A stretch of 64,000 bases of DNA from Streptomyces griseoruber (GTDB lineage: Bacteria > Actinomycetota > Actinomycetes > Streptomycetales > Streptomycetaceae). Numbering within the stretch: position 1 is the first letter of the stretch; each line of letters begins with the position of its first letter. The stretch is from assembly GCF_001514205.1 (NCBI RefSeq), contig NZ_KQ948778.1, positions 156,270 through 220,269 on the forward strand, read 5' to 3'. The notes under the pieces were generated by a model that was not told where the DNA came from, did not search any database, and saw only the letters and a list, made by a program, of their open reading frames with translations. The position numbers and the translations under genes were made by a program. Below, in pieces: positions 42,333-51,579 of this stretch.

Positions 42333-43346
42333 ATGACGATGCCAACCCGTTCCCTCGGAACCACCGGCCCCCAGGTCTCCGCCCTCGGCCTCGGCTGCAT
42401 GGGCATGTCCTCCGCCGTGTACGGCGACGCCGACCGCACCGAGGCGATCGCCACCGTCCACGCCGCCCTGGAGGCCGGCGTGACCCTGCTCGACACCGGC
42501 GACTTCTACGCCATGGGGCACAACGAGACGCTGGTCGGCGAGGCCCTGCGCACCGCCCCCGCGGCCCGCCGCGAACAGGCCCGGGTCAGTGTGAAGTTCG
42601 GCGCCCTGCGCGACCCGGACGGCGGCTGGGGCGGCAACGACGGCCGGCCCGCCGCCGTGAGGAACTTCGCCGCCTACTCCCTCCAGCGCCTCGGTGTCGA
42701 CCACATCGACGTCTACCGCATCGCCCGCGTCGACCCGGACGTGCCGATCGAGGAGACGGTCGGCGCGATCGCGGAACTCGTCGAGAAGGGACACGTCCGG
42801 CACATCGGCCTCAGCGAGGCGAGCGCGGACAACATCCGGCGGGCCGCCGCCACCGCGCCCATCGTCGACGTCCAGCTGGAGTACGCGATCGTCACGCGCG
42901 ACATCGAGCGGAAGATCCTGCCCACCACCCGGGAGCTGGGCATCGGCGTCACGGCGTACGGAGTGCTCTCCCGAGGCCTGATCTCCGGCCACCTCACCCA
43001 CGACAGCCGGTTCGCCGCGGACGACTACCGTTCCGTCTCGCCCCGCTTCCAGGGCGAGAACCTCCACCACAACCTCGACCTGGTCGAGGCACTGCGCAAG
43101 ATCGCCGACGGGAAGGGCGTGACGGTCGCCCAGATCGCGACCGCCTGGGTCCTCTCGCGGGGCGAGGACATCGTGCCGCTGGTCGGCGCCCGCACCCGGG
43201 AGCGGCTCGCCGAGTCGCTGGGCGCCCTGGACGTCGTACTCGACGCGGCGGACCTGGCGGCGATCGAGGAGGCCGTCCCGGCGGACGCGGCGGCCGGTAC
43301 CCGCTACCCGGCCCAGCAGATGGCACATCTCGGCACGGAGCAGTGA
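42333..43346 (+). CDS. Aldo/keto reductase
   Basis: The 337-residue (alpha/beta)8 oxidoreductase has LGTTGPQVSALGLGCMGMS, the catalytic Asp/Tyr segment LLDTGDFYAMGHNE, Lys in VSVKFG, and the C-terminal NADPH-binding VPLVGARTRERLAESLGA. It reduces aldehydes or ketones with NADPH. ATG 42333 has GGTGG just upstream; an ATG 12 bases upstream and one two codons downstream are possible. It precedes the TetR gene by 26 bp and lies 23 bp after the palindrome, so it is probably the repressed target. Confidence 0.9.
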   Translation: MTMPTRSLGTTGPQVSALGLGCMGMSSAVYGDADRTEAIATVHAALEAGVTLLDTGDFYAMGHNETLVGEALRTAPAARREQARVSVKFGALRDPDGGWGGNDGRPAAVRNFAAYSLQRLGVDHIDVYRIARVDPDVPIEETVGAIAELVEKGHVRHIGLSEASADNIRRAAATAPIVDVQLEYAIVTRDIERKILPTTRELGIGVTAYGVLSRGLISGHLTHDSRFAADDYRSVSPRFQGENLHHNLDLVEALRKIADGKGVTVAQIATAWVLSRGEDIVPLVGARTRERLAESLGALDVVLDAADLAAIEEAVPADAAAGTRYPAQQMAHLGTEQ

Positions 43347-43372
43347 TCGTGGCGCCGGGTACCGTCTAGGGC

Positions 43373-43966
43373 ATGGCAGCGACCACCGTGACCCTGACCG
43401 CCGAGCGCATCCTCGAAGCGACCGAGGAGGTGCTGCGCCGCCACGGCCCGGCCAAGGCCACCGTGGTGGACGTGGCCCGCGCGCTCGGCGTCAGCCACGG
43501 CAGCGTCTACCGGCACTTCCGGACGAAGGCGGCGCTGCGCGAGGCGGTCTCCAAGCGGTGGCTGGACCGGACCTCGGAGACGCTCGCGGACATCGCGGCC
43601 GACACGGGCCGGGACCCGGAGGCCCGGCTGCGGGACTGGCTCGCCGCCCTCTTCGAGGCCAAGCGGCGCAAGGCGGGGGACGACCCGGAGCTGTTCGCCA
43701 CGTACATGGTGCTGTCCGAGGAGAGCGGCGCGCTGGTCGGCGAGCACATCGCCGACCTGACCGGACAGGTCGCCGGGATCATCGAGGCGGGGGTCGCCTC
43801 GGGCGCCTTCGCCGTCCCGGATCCGGCGACCGAGGCCCGGGCCGTCTTCCAGGCCACCGGCCGCTTCCACGACCCCGCCTACCGCGACGTGTGGAGGGAC
43901 CCGGAGGCGGACGGTGACTTCGAAGCGCTGGTGGAGCTGCTGCTGAGGGGGCTGCGGGCCAGCTAG
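43373..43966 (+). CDS. TetR-family regulator
   Basis: The 197-residue protein has an N-terminal HTH with ERILEATEEVLRRHGPAKATVVDVARALGVSHGSVYRHFRTKAALREA (in part), the TetR signature. A helical ligand-binding domain and a WDP-rich end follow. It is in the same direction as, and just after, the aldo/keto reductase, and likely represses both from the palindrome at 42288-42309. The inducer is unknown; an aldehyde or quinone is plausible. Confidence 0.9.
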   Translation: MAATTVTLTAERILEATEEVLRRHGPAKATVVDVARALGVSHGSVYRHFRTKAALREAVSKRWLDRTSETLADIAADTGRDPEARLRDWLAALFEAKRRKAGDDPELFATYMVLSEESGALVGEHIADLTGQVAGIIEAGVASGAFAVPDPATEARAVFQATGRFHDPAYRDVWRDPEADGDFEALVELLLRGLRAS

Positions 43967-44003
43967 AGTTTGCGGCGACCTGAGTGACGACGAGGGAGAC
44001 CCG

Positions 44004-44918
44004 ATGCCTCCGACGATTCGCCGGGCCGTGATCCCCGCCGCCGGACTCGGCTCCCGACTGCTGCCCCTCACCAAGGCGACGCCGAAGGAGATGCTCCCGG
44101 TCGGCGACAAGCCGGTGATCGAGCACACCGTGCGCGAACTGGTGGACTCCGGCATCACGGACATCACGATCGTCGTCTCCGGCGGCAAGTCCCTCATCCA
44201 GGACCACTTCCGCCCCAACCCCGCCCTCGTCGAGCAGCTGCGCGCCGACGGCAAGCCCGCCTACGCGGACGCCGTCGAGGAGATCGCCGAGCTGGCCCGC
44301 CGGGGACACATCACCTACCTCGACCAGCGCGGCCCCTACGGCAACGGCACCCCGGTCCTCAACGCCGCCCGCTCCTTCGGCGACGAACCGGTCCTCGTCC
44401 TGTGGCCCGACGACGTGTTCGTGGCGGAGGTCCCCCGCGCCCAGCAGCTGATCCGCGCCCACGAGCAGACCGGCTGCCCCGTCCTCGCCCTCATGCCGAT
44501 GGACCCCGCCGACTCCCAGCGCTACGGCGTCCCCCTCGTCAAGGAGGACCTGGGCGCCGGCACCCTGCGTATCACCGGCCTGGTCGAGAAGCCCGAGCCG
44601 GACGCCGCGCCCTCCTCCTACGCGGCCATCGGCGGCTATGTCATCACTCCCGGCATCGTCGACGAACTCCGCGAGCAGACCCGCCGCTGGTACGAGCACC
44701 GCACCGGCGAGATCTACCTGACCGACGCGATCAACGCCTACGCCGCCACCCGCGCCGTCTACGGCCAGGTCATCCAGGGCCGCTGGTACGACACCGGCAA
44801 CCCCGCCGACTACCTGGTCGCCCAGATGGCCCACGCCCTGGCCCACCCCGAGTACGGGCCGCTGCTGCGGGGGCTGGTCAGCGACCTCGACGCCGCCGCC
44901 ACCCAGGCCCCGTCCTGA
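44004..44918 (+). CDS. galU: UTP-glucose-1-phosphate uridylyltransferase
   Basis: The 304-residue nucleotidyltransferase has the pyrophosphorylase motif PAAGLGSRLLPLTKATPKEMLP, DKPVIEHTVRELVDSGI, and LVLWPDDVF for the metal site, with GLVEKPEPD and GRWYDTGNPADY further on. It makes UDP-glucose from UTP and glucose-1-phosphate for wall polymers and trehalose. ATG 44004 has GAGGGAG 6 nt upstream. It stands alone, with a TetR gene before and a convergent small gene after. Confidence 0.93.
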   Translation: MPPTIRRAVIPAAGLGSRLLPLTKATPKEMLPVGDKPVIEHTVRELVDSGITDITIVVSGGKSLIQDHFRPNPALVEQLRADGKPAYADAVEEIAELARRGHITYLDQRGPYGNGTPVLNAARSFGDEPVLVLWPDDVFVAEVPRAQQLIRAHEQTGCPVLALMPMDPADSQRYGVPLVKEDLGAGTLRITGLVEKPEPDAAPSSYAAIGGYVITPGIVDELREQTRRWYEHRTGEIYLTDAINAYAATRAVYGQVIQGRWYDTGNPADYLVAQMAHALAHPEYGPLLRGLVSDLDAAATQAPS

Positions 44919-44960
44919 GCCGTCACTCCCGCCCGCCACGACGCCTCGCGCCCCCGGAAC

Positions 44961-45179
44961 TCAGCGCTGCGGCGTCCCCTCCGACGGATCCACCGTCGCC
45001 TGGTGGACCTCGGCGAGGTGTTCCGCGGCCTTCAGCCAGGGCAGGAACTGGGCGCCCTGGCGCCAGCCGCAGGTGTCGCAGCTGATGGTGCGCTGTACGC
45101 CCGTCCGTCGTACCCGGACGACATGCTCGCGTCCGTGCTGGTCCCAGCGGCTCACCTTGCTCTGATCGATCTGCGGCAT
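44961..45179 (-). CDS. Small C2H2-like zinc protein, function unknown
   Basis: The 72-residue protein begins MPQIDQSKVSRWDQHGREHVV. It contains SCDTCGWRQ and then AEHLAEVH, a Cys-x2-Cys with downstream His residues that could hold zinc. ATG 45179 has GGAGACG about 5 nt upstream; an earlier start lacks one. I recognise no family. Confidence 0.65.
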   Translation of the reverse strand: MPQIDQSKVSRWDQHGREHVVRVRRTGVQRTISCDTCGWRQGAQFLPWLKAAEHLAEVHQATVDPSEGTPQR

Positions 45180-45299
45180 GACGTCTCCAGCGTCGCTGTC
45201 CCGGCAAACCCCGGCCAGCAAGGAGTGTGCAGCACGCGCAACATCAACAGGGGGTGTCCGCGGGTACGTTGACCAAGCCGTTCCCTGGCGTCCCCGCCG

Positions 45300-46736
45300 T
45301 CACCCGATCCTGCGGGGCAGCCGCAGGCTCAGCAGTCCCGTCACCACCACTCCCGCCACCTGCACGGCCAGCGTCGTCACCAGGGCGTCCCGCATGCCCG
45401 AGCCCGGGACCAGGGAGAGGAAGAGGGTGCCGAGGGTGGCCACCCCCAGGGCCAGCGAGGCCTGTTGGGTGGTCACCATCATCCCGCTGCCCACGCCCGC
45501 CCGGGCCGGCGGCACCTCGGACATCACCAGCCGCATGACGACCGGGAGTTGGAAGGCCTGCCCGGCGCCCGCCACCGCCGTGCCCGGCAGCAGCTCCAGG
45601 AAGCCGACGTCGGGCCAGTCGGCGCGGACCGTCAGCAGGATCAGCAGCACACCGACGCCCTGGAGCACCGCCCCCGCCGTCACCACCCGCGACCCGAACC
45701 GGGCCACCAGCCGGGGACCGGCGAGCGAGGCGCCGAAGAACGCCACCGCCATCGGCGCGAGCGCCAGCCCGGCCGGGACCGGACCGAGGCCCGCCCCGCT
45801 CTGCAGGGCCACCGCCACCACGAACATGAAGCCGCTGAAGCCGACCGCGAGCGGCGCCATGATCGTCAGCCCGCGCCGCAGCGTGGTGAGCGCGAACAGG
45901 CTCGGCGGGACGAGCGGCGTCCGGCCGAGCCGGTCGGCGCGCCGCTCGACGACGTAGAACGCCGCCGCCACCAGCGGGAACGCGGCCAGCGACAGCCAGG
46001 TCCACAGCGGCCAGCCGGCCGCCCGGCCCTCGGTCAGCGGGGCGAGCAGGGCCAGCAGGGCGGCGGCGAGCAGGACCGTGCCGGGGCCGTCCACCGGCTC
46101 GGGGTGCGGGGAGCGGGTCTCGGGGACGGTCCGCACGGCCAGGACCAGGCCCACGACGACCACGGGGACGTTCACCAGGAACACCGAACGCCAGCCGGTG
46201 CCGGCCAGGTCCGCCGCGACCAGCACACCGCCCAGGATCTGGCCCGCCACCATGGACAGGCCGGCCGTGGCGCCGTAGAGGCTCATCGCCCGGGCCCGGC
46301 GCGGGCCCTCCGTGGACGACTGGATGGTGGCGAGGACCTGCGGGACCATCGCGGCGGCCGAGGCGCCCTGCGCGACCCGTGCCACGACCAGCGACCAGGC
46401 GTCGGGGGCGAGACCGCAGGCCAGCGAGGTCAGCCCGAAGGCCGCCATGCCGCCCAGGAACAGCCGGCGCCGGCCGAAGAGATCGCCGAGCCGGCCGCCG
46501 AGGACCAGCAGCACGGCGTACGCGACCCCGTACCCGGCGACGACGAGTTCCAGGACGGACTCGCTCGCGGCCAGGTCCCGGCCGAGGGTCGGCAGGGCCA
46601 CGTTGACGATGAAGAAGTCGATGAGGGGCAGCGCCGCACCGAGCAGCACGGTGAACAGCCCGAGGGGACCGAGGGGGCGGGCCGGTGGCGCGATGCTGGC
46701 GCCCGGCGGGACGGTGGTGGTCGTTGACTGGGTCAC
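45300..46736 (-). CDS. DHA2-type MFS drug exporter
   Basis: The 478-residue transporter has about 14 hydrophobic helices in the DHA2 pattern: DFFIVNVALPTLGRDL in helix 1, GRLGDLFGRRRLFLGG as motif A, and RVAQGASAAAMVPQ as motif B. It probably exports a small hydrophobic compound. GTG 46736 sits at the left edge of a 101-bp gap that separates it from the divergent MmyB-type regulator; symmetrical sites in the gap suggest it is the regulated target. Confidence 0.88.
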   Translation of the reverse strand: MTQSTTTTVPPGASIAPPARPLGPLGLFTVLLGAALPLIDFFIVNVALPTLGRDLAASESVLELVVAGYGVAYAVLLVLGGRLGDLFGRRRLFLGGMAAFGLTSLACGLAPDAWSLVVARVAQGASAAAMVPQVLATIQSSTEGPRRARAMSLYGATAGLSMVAGQILGGVLVAADLAGTGWRSVFLVNVPVVVVGLVLAVRTVPETRSPHPEPVDGPGTVLLAAALLALLAPLTEGRAAGWPLWTWLSLAAFPLVAAAFYVVERRADRLGRTPLVPPSLFALTTLRRGLTIMAPLAVGFSGFMFVVAVALQSGAGLGPVPAGLALAPMAVAFFGASLAGPRLVARFGSRVVTAGAVLQGVGVLLILLTVRADWPDVGFLELLPGTAVAGAGQAFQLPVVMRLVMSEVPPARAGVGSGMMVTTQQASLALGVATLGTLFLSLVPGSGMRDALVTTLAVQVAGVVVTGLLSLRLPRRIG

Positions 46737-46767
46737 GTCCCCGAGCCTGCGCCGCGCCGCAGACGGG

Positions 46768-46802
46768 TACCAGAGTGTTCTTATCCTGGTAGAAGCACTA
46801 CC
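46768..46802. promoter_or_regulatory. Overlapping inverted repeats between the DHA2 exporter and its regulator
   Basis: TACCAG (46768-46773) is repeated inverted as CTGGTA (46786-46791). GGTAG (46788-46792) is inverted as CTACC (46798-46802). The sites share bases and fill the divergent gap, as expected for an operator of the adjacent regulator. Confidence 0.5.
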
Positions 46803-46837
46803 TGGAAACAGGGTCCGGGCCCCGGCAGGCTGGAGGC

Positions 46838-47734
46838 ATGACGACGATGGCCCAGGAGACGGCGGTCACCCCGCCGACGCACAGCGGCTCCGGCTCGGAG
46901 ATACGGCGGCACGAACTCGCCGCCTTCCTGCGCAGCCGCCGTGAGCGGATCCCCCCGGAGCAGGTCGGCCTCCCCCGCGGCGCCCGCCGCCGTACGCCGG
47001 GGCTGCGCCGCGAGGAGGTCGCCCATCTCTCGGCGGTCGGCGTCACCTGGTACACCTGGCTCGAGCAGGCCCGGGACATCCATGTCTCCGTGCAGGTCCT
47101 GGACGCCCTCGCCCGTACCCTCATGCTCGACGGCGGCGAACGCGCCCACCTCTTCCAGCTGGCCGGCGCCACCGACCCGACACCCGCCGCGAACTGCGAG
47201 GGCGTCACCGAGGCGGTACGCATGACCCTGGACCAGCTCGGCCCGCTGCCCGCCTGCGTCCAGAACAGCCGCTACGACATCCTCGCCTACAACCGCACGT
47301 ACGCCCGCCTGTTCTGCGACCTCGACGCGATCCCGCCCGAGGACCGCAACTGCATGCTCCTCGTCCACACCCACCCCGACTGGCGGTCCGCGATCGTCCA
47401 CCTCGAGGAGACCATGCGGCTGATGGCGGCCAAGCTGCGCGCCTCCATGGCCGGGCACCTGTCCGAGCCGGCCTGGAAGATGCTGGTCAAGCGGCTCCAG
47501 ACGGAGTCCCCGGAGTTCCGCGAGAACTGGGAGCGCTACGAGGTCGTCGTCAACCGCACCAAGATCAAGCAGTTCCGCAACCCCTACGTCGGCCTCCTCA
47601 CCCTCCACCACACCGACCTGTGGCTCAGCCCGGACCACGGGGCCCGGCTGGTGACGTACACACCGGTGGACGAGGAGACCCGGGGGAGGCTGGAGAAGCT
47701 GCATCTGCTGGCTACGGAGACGGGCACAGGCTGA
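46838..47734 (+). CDS. XRE-family regulator with MmyB-like ligand-binding domain
   Basis: The 298-residue protein has LRSRRERIPPEQVGLPRGARRRTPGLRREEVAHLSAVGVTWYTWLEQAR (in part), the hallmark HTH of this family. The MmyB-like domain (about 115-290) has LAYNRTYARLFCDL and LTLHHTDLWLSPD. It is divergent from the DHA2 exporter, which it probably controls. ATG 46838 has GGAGG close upstream; ATG 46847 (MAQETAV) is an alternative. It is a different member from the one at 5342. The 3' end overlaps the convergent anti-sigma-like gene by 23 bp. Confidence 0.87.
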   Translation: MTTMAQETAVTPPTHSGSGSEIRRHELAAFLRSRRERIPPEQVGLPRGARRRTPGLRREEVAHLSAVGVTWYTWLEQARDIHVSVQVLDALARTLMLDGGERAHLFQLAGATDPTPAANCEGVTEAVRMTLDQLGPLPACVQNSRYDILAYNRTYARLFCDLDAIPPEDRNCMLLVHTHPDWRSAIVHLEETMRLMAAKLRASMAGHLSEPAWKMLVKRLQTESPEFRENWERYEVVVNRTKIKQFRNPYVGLLTLHHTDLWLSPDHGARLVTYTPVDEETRGRLEKLHLLATETGTG

Positions 47735-48221
47735 CCTTGTCGCCCGGGTGCAGCACGACCGGCACCCGCCAGCTGCTGACGGTCGTGCGACGGCCGGACT
47801 CGTCCACCGCGACGAGTGCCGTCTCCACGGCCTCCTTCCGCGCCTCGACCGGCTTCTCGCGATTGACGGCGCACAGCTCCACGGCGACCTTCGTGCCCCA
47901 CTCCAGCACCTTGATGTCGTCCTGGCCCAGAGCCTCCGCGAGCTCGCGCCGGCCTGTGTGGTCGATGAGGCGCTTCTTGAGGGTGAGCGTGACACTCCCG
48001 TCCCCGTGGCGCTCCACCGCGTACGCCTTCGACCCGCCCGGCGCCCCGGGAATCAGCACGGGGGCGAGCGCCACCACGGCGCACACCGCGAGGGCGACGA
48101 CCAGTCGGCGCGGGGTGACCGGCCGCTGCCGTACGGGACCCGCGGACGTCTCCCCCCGCAGCTCGATCTCCCGCTTCAGCTCCGCCAGCAGCCGGTCCTC
48201 GAAGCTCTCCCGCGCGCTCAT
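47712..48221 (-). CDS. Membrane protein coupled to an ECF sigma factor (anti-sigma-like)
   Basis: The 169-residue protein has a cytoplasmic N-terminus (SFEDRLLAELKREIELRG), one transmembrane helix (LVVALAVCAVVALAPVLIPG), and an exported beta-rich domain of about 100 residues with two cysteines (ELCAVN and SLCPSP) that could form a disulfide. The ATG overlaps the sigma factor stop (ATGA, 48218-48221), which favours a sigma regulator. No zinc anti-sigma motif is visible. Confidence 0.75.
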   Translation of the reverse strand: MSARESFEDRLLAELKREIELRGETSAGPVRQRPVTPRRLVVALAVCAVVALAPVLIPGAPGGSKAYAVERHGDGSVTLTLKKRLIDHTGRRELAEALGQDDIKVLEWGTKVAVELCAVNREKPVEARKEAVETALVAVDESGRRTTVSSWRVPVVLHPGDKVSLCPSP

Positions 48222-48829
48222 GCCTCTCCTCTGACCACGTGCAGCACCGACATCTCCGCCCCCACCGACGCCTCCGTCCCCGTCTCCGCCTCCGCCCGCA
48301 GCGCCTTGCGGGCCCGGTGCAGCCGGACCCGGGCCGTGACCTGGCGGATGCCGAGCGCGGCGGCCGCCTCCGTGACCGTCAGCTGGTCCACCGCGACCAG
48401 CTCGATCACCGCCCGTTCCCCCTCGGGCAGCCGGGCCAGCGCGGCCAGCAGCCGGCGGCCCGGGCTCTCCGCGTCGAGCTTGTCCTCCAGCCGGACGATG
48501 TCGTCCGCCTCCAGCAGCCGGCGCCCCGAGAACCGCCGGTCCCGCTCCGCCTCCCGCGCGACACGGCGCCGCTCCGAGGAGACGACGTTGCGCGCGATGC
48601 CGTACAGCCAGGCCGTCTCGCTGCCGAGGCCCGGCCGGTAGGTATGGGCCGAGTCGAGCACGGCGAGGAAGATCTCGGCGGTCAGATCGGCCGCCGTGTG
48701 CGGATCGTCAACCCGCCGCGCCACGTACCGCATCACCGCGTCCACATGCCGCCGGTAGAACTCCTCGAACCCCGCTAAGAGCCCTGTCCGCTCCCCGCCC
48801 TCCACGGACGCCTCCCTCTCCTCGGCCAC
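48218..48829 (-). CDS. ECF-family sigma factor
   Basis: The 203-residue protein has region 2 (FEEFYRRHVDAVMRYVARRV, DLTAEIFLAVLDS, ETAWLYGIARNVV) and region 4 (LPEGERAVIELVAVDQLTVTEAAAALGIRQVTARVRLHRARKAL, in part). Its C-terminal extension is Glu/Thr-rich. It is coupled to the next membrane gene. The signal is unknown. GTG/ATG choice: the first Met at 48829 gives an acidic start; homologues begin nearer FEEFY. Confidence 0.9.
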   Translation of the reverse strand: MAEEREASVEGGERTGLLAGFEEFYRRHVDAVMRYVARRVDDPHTAADLTAEIFLAVLDSAHTYRPGLGSETAWLYGIARNVVSSERRRVAREAERDRRFSGRRLLEADDIVRLEDKLDAESPGRRLLAALARLPEGERAVIELVAVDQLTVTEAAAALGIRQVTARVRLHRARKALRAEAETGTEASVGAEMSVLHVVRGEA

Positions 48830-48876
48830 ACCCGTACTTGGTACGGGCCCCGGGAAGCGTTACGGCGCTCGTGCGG

Positions 48877-50331
48877 TCAGGCGTTCACGCCCGCCGCCGT
48901 ACCCCGGACGTCCTTCGTCTCCTCCTCCAGCCGGCGGGCCGTCCGCTCCGCCGTGCGGCGGGCCCACGGGCCGGTGGTCAGGGTGCCGAGGGCGAGGACG
49001 AGGAGGCCGCAGGCGGTGAGGATCCACCAGCCGGGGACGGCGGCGGCGACGAAGGTCTCGCGGTACGACGTCACGCTCACGCCCGCCGCCAGCACCGCGC
49101 CGACCACCGCGACGCCGAGGGTCTGGCCCAGCTGCCGGCTGGTGGAGGCGACCGCCGCCGCGACCCCGGCCTGGCTGCGGGGCATCCCGGAGACCGCCGT
49201 GTTGGTGATCGGCGCGTTCACGAAGCCGAAGCCGATGCCGAAGAGGGTGTAGCCGAGGAACAGCGTGATGTCCGAGGTCTCCGCGTCGAGGACGGCGAAC
49301 AGCAGGGCGCTGGCCGTCATCGCGAGGCCCGCGATCACCAGCGGCAGCCGGGGGCCGCGGCTGCCCACCAGCCGGCCGGACAGCGGCGCGCACAGGAACA
49401 TCGGCACGGCCATCGGCAGCATCCACAGGCCCGCCTCCAGCGCGTCCAGCCCGCGGACGTTCTGGAGGTAGAGCGTGGACAGGAAGAGGAACCCGCCCAG
49501 TGCGGCGAACGCGCTGATCGCCACCACCGTCGCCCCGCTGAACGGCGCCGAGCGGAAGAAACGCAGGTCGATGAGGGGTTCGGCGCGGCGCGGCTCGTAG
49601 AGCAGGAGTCCGGTGAGCGCGGCGAGGGCCAGCGCCGCGAAGGGGCCGCTGGTCGCCAGGCCCGCGCCGGGCGCCTCGATGATCGCGTACGTCAGGGAGC
49701 CGAAGAGCGCGATGACCAGCAGCTGGCCGACGGGATCGGGGCGGCGGGCCCTGGGCGCGCGGGACTCGGGGACGAACCGCAGCGTGAGCAGCAGGGCCGC
49801 GAGGCCGACCGGGAGATTGACCCAGAAGATCGCGCGCCAGCCCACCGAATCCACCAGCGCCCCGCCCAGCAGGGGGCCGGCCGCCATCGAGATGCCCACG
49901 ACCGCGCCCCACACACCGATCGCCCGGGCCCGCTCCCGGGGGTCGGTGAAGGTGTTGGTGATGATCGACATGGCGACCGGGTTCAGCATCGAGCCGCCGA
50001 CCGCCTGCACCATCCGGGCCGCGATCAGCAGGTCCAGGCTGGGCGCGAGGGAGCACAGCAGCGAGCCGAGCGAGAACACCACCAGGCCCGCCATGAAGAC
50101 CTTGCGGCGGCCGATCCGGTCGGCCGTGGAGCCCGCGAGCATCAGCAGCGCGGCCAGGACGACGGTGTAGGCGTCGATGGTCCACTGGAGTCCGGCGGTG
50201 GAGGCGTGCAGATCGCGCTCCATCGCGGGCAGGGCGACGTTCAGGGCGGTGGTGTCGAGGCTCACGATCAGCAGGCTCATGCAGCAGATCGCGAGGACGA
50301 GCCGACGGCGGCGGGGGCTGAGCTCGGGCAT
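48877..50331 (-). CDS. DHA2-type MFS drug exporter, probably leaderless
   Basis: The 484-residue transporter has about 14 helices and the EmrB/QacA motifs: SLLIVSLDTTALNVALPAMERDL in helix 1, STADRIGRRKVFMAGL as motif A, and RMVQAVGGSMLNPVAMSII as motif B. It exports drugs or natural products using the proton gradient. No Shine-Dalgarno precedes ATG 50331; instead a TACTAT -10-like element on the minus strand (50338-50343) lies 6 nt before it, as for leaderless transcripts. It is divergent from dusB. Confidence 0.88.
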   Translation of the reverse strand: MPELSPRRRRLVLAICCMSLLIVSLDTTALNVALPAMERDLHASTAGLQWTIDAYTVVLAALLMLAGSTADRIGRRKVFMAGLVVFSLGSLLCSLAPSLDLLIAARMVQAVGGSMLNPVAMSIITNTFTDPRERARAIGVWGAVVGISMAAGPLLGGALVDSVGWRAIFWVNLPVGLAALLLTLRFVPESRAPRARRPDPVGQLLVIALFGSLTYAIIEAPGAGLATSGPFAALALAALTGLLLYEPRRAEPLIDLRFFRSAPFSGATVVAISAFAALGGFLFLSTLYLQNVRGLDALEAGLWMLPMAVPMFLCAPLSGRLVGSRGPRLPLVIAGLAMTASALLFAVLDAETSDITLFLGYTLFGIGFGFVNAPITNTAVSGMPRSQAGVAAAVASTSRQLGQTLGVAVVGAVLAAGVSVTSYRETFVAAAVPGWWILTACGLLVLALGTLTTGPWARRTAERTARRLEEETKDVRGTAAGVNA

Positions 50332-50396
50332 GCGTGAATAGTACGCCTAACTAATGAATATGGCTCGCAGGGCGTGCCGTACGTGAGAATGGGGAA

Positions 50397-51548
50397 ATGT
50401 CCACGACCGCGTCCACGCCGAACACGACCCTGCGGATCGGCCCGCACACCGTCCAGCCGCCCGTAGTCCTGGCCCCCATGGCCGGCATCACCAACGCGCC
50501 CTTCCGCACCCTGTGCCGGGAGTTCAGCGGCGGCAAGGGCCTGTTCGTGAGCGAGATGATCACCACCCGGGCGCTGGTCGAGCGCAACGAGAAGACCATG
50601 CAGCTGATCCACTTCGACGCGACCGAGAAGCCGCGCTCGATCCAGCTGTACGGCGTCGACCCGGCGACCGTCGGCAAGGCCGTCCGCATGATCGCGGAGG
50701 AGGACCTCGCCGACCACATCGACCTGAACTTCGGCTGCCCGGTCCCGAAGGTCACCAGGAAGGGCGGCGGCTCGGCCCTCCCGTACAAGCGCCACCTGCT
50801 CCGCGCGATCCTGCGCGAGGCGGTGTCGGGCGCCGGGGACCTCCCGGTGACGATGAAGATGCGCAAGGGCATCGACGACGACCACATCACCTACCTCGAC
50901 GCCGGCCGGATCGCCGTGGAGGAGGGCGTCACCGCCATCGCGCTGCACGGCCGCACCGCCGCCCAGCACTACGGCGGCACCGCCGACTGGGACGCCATCG
51001 CCCGCCTGAAGGAGCACGTCCCGGAGATCCCGGTGCTCGGCAACGGCGACATCTGGTCCGCCGAGGACGCGCTGCGGATGGTCCGCGAGACCGGCTGCGA
51101 CGGAGTGGTCGTCGGACGCGGGTGCCTGGGACGGCCGTGGCTGTTCGCGGACCTGGTGGCCGCCTTCGAAGGACGTACGGCCTTTGCCCGCCCGTCCCTG
51201 CGCGAGGTCGCCGACGTCATGGTGCGGCACGCCACGCTGCTCGGCGAGTGGATCGGCGACGAGTCGCGCGGTGTCATCGACTTCCGCAAGCACGTCGCCT
51301 GGTACCTCAAGGGTTTCGCGGTGGGCAGCGAGATGCGCAAGCGCCTCGCCATCACCTCCTCCCTGGAGGAACTCCGGTCCGGGCTGGACGAGTTGGACCT
51401 CGACCAGCCCTGGCCCGCCGGCGCCGACGGGCCCCGCGGCCGGACGTCCGGCAACAACCGGGTGGTGCTGCCGGACGGCTGGCTGAAGGACCCGTACGAC
51501 TGCGCGGGCGTGAGCGAGGACGCGGAGCTGGACACCTCCGGCGGCTGA
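50397..51548 (+). CDS. dusB: tRNA-dihydrouridine synthase (DusB-type)
   Basis: The 383-residue flavoprotein has PVVLAPMAGITNAPFRTLCREF at the start of the TIM barrel and the catalytic Cys motif DLNFGCPVPKVTRKGGGSAL. TMKMRKGID, ALHGRTAAQHYGG and VVGRGCLGRPWLF are FMN/tRNA contacts. It reduces uridines in the tRNA D-loop. ATG 50397 has GGGGAA directly before it. Its 34-residue C-terminal extension (after DLDQPWPAG) is typical of actinobacteria. Confidence 0.95.
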   Translation: MSTTASTPNTTLRIGPHTVQPPVVLAPMAGITNAPFRTLCREFSGGKGLFVSEMITTRALVERNEKTMQLIHFDATEKPRSIQLYGVDPATVGKAVRMIAEEDLADHIDLNFGCPVPKVTRKGGGSALPYKRHLLRAILREAVSGAGDLPVTMKMRKGIDDDHITYLDAGRIAVEEGVTAIALHGRTAAQHYGGTADWDAIARLKEHVPEIPVLGNGDIWSAEDALRMVRETGCDGVVVGRGCLGRPWLFADLVAAFEGRTAFARPSLREVADVMVRHATLLGEWIGDESRGVIDFRKHVAWYLKGFAVGSEMRKRLAITSSLEELRSGLDELDLDQPWPAGADGPRGRTSGNNRVVLPDGWLKDPYDCAGVSEDAELDTSGG

Positions 51549-51579
51549 ACTCCCCGGCCGTCAGCCGTTCTCGGGGCGG

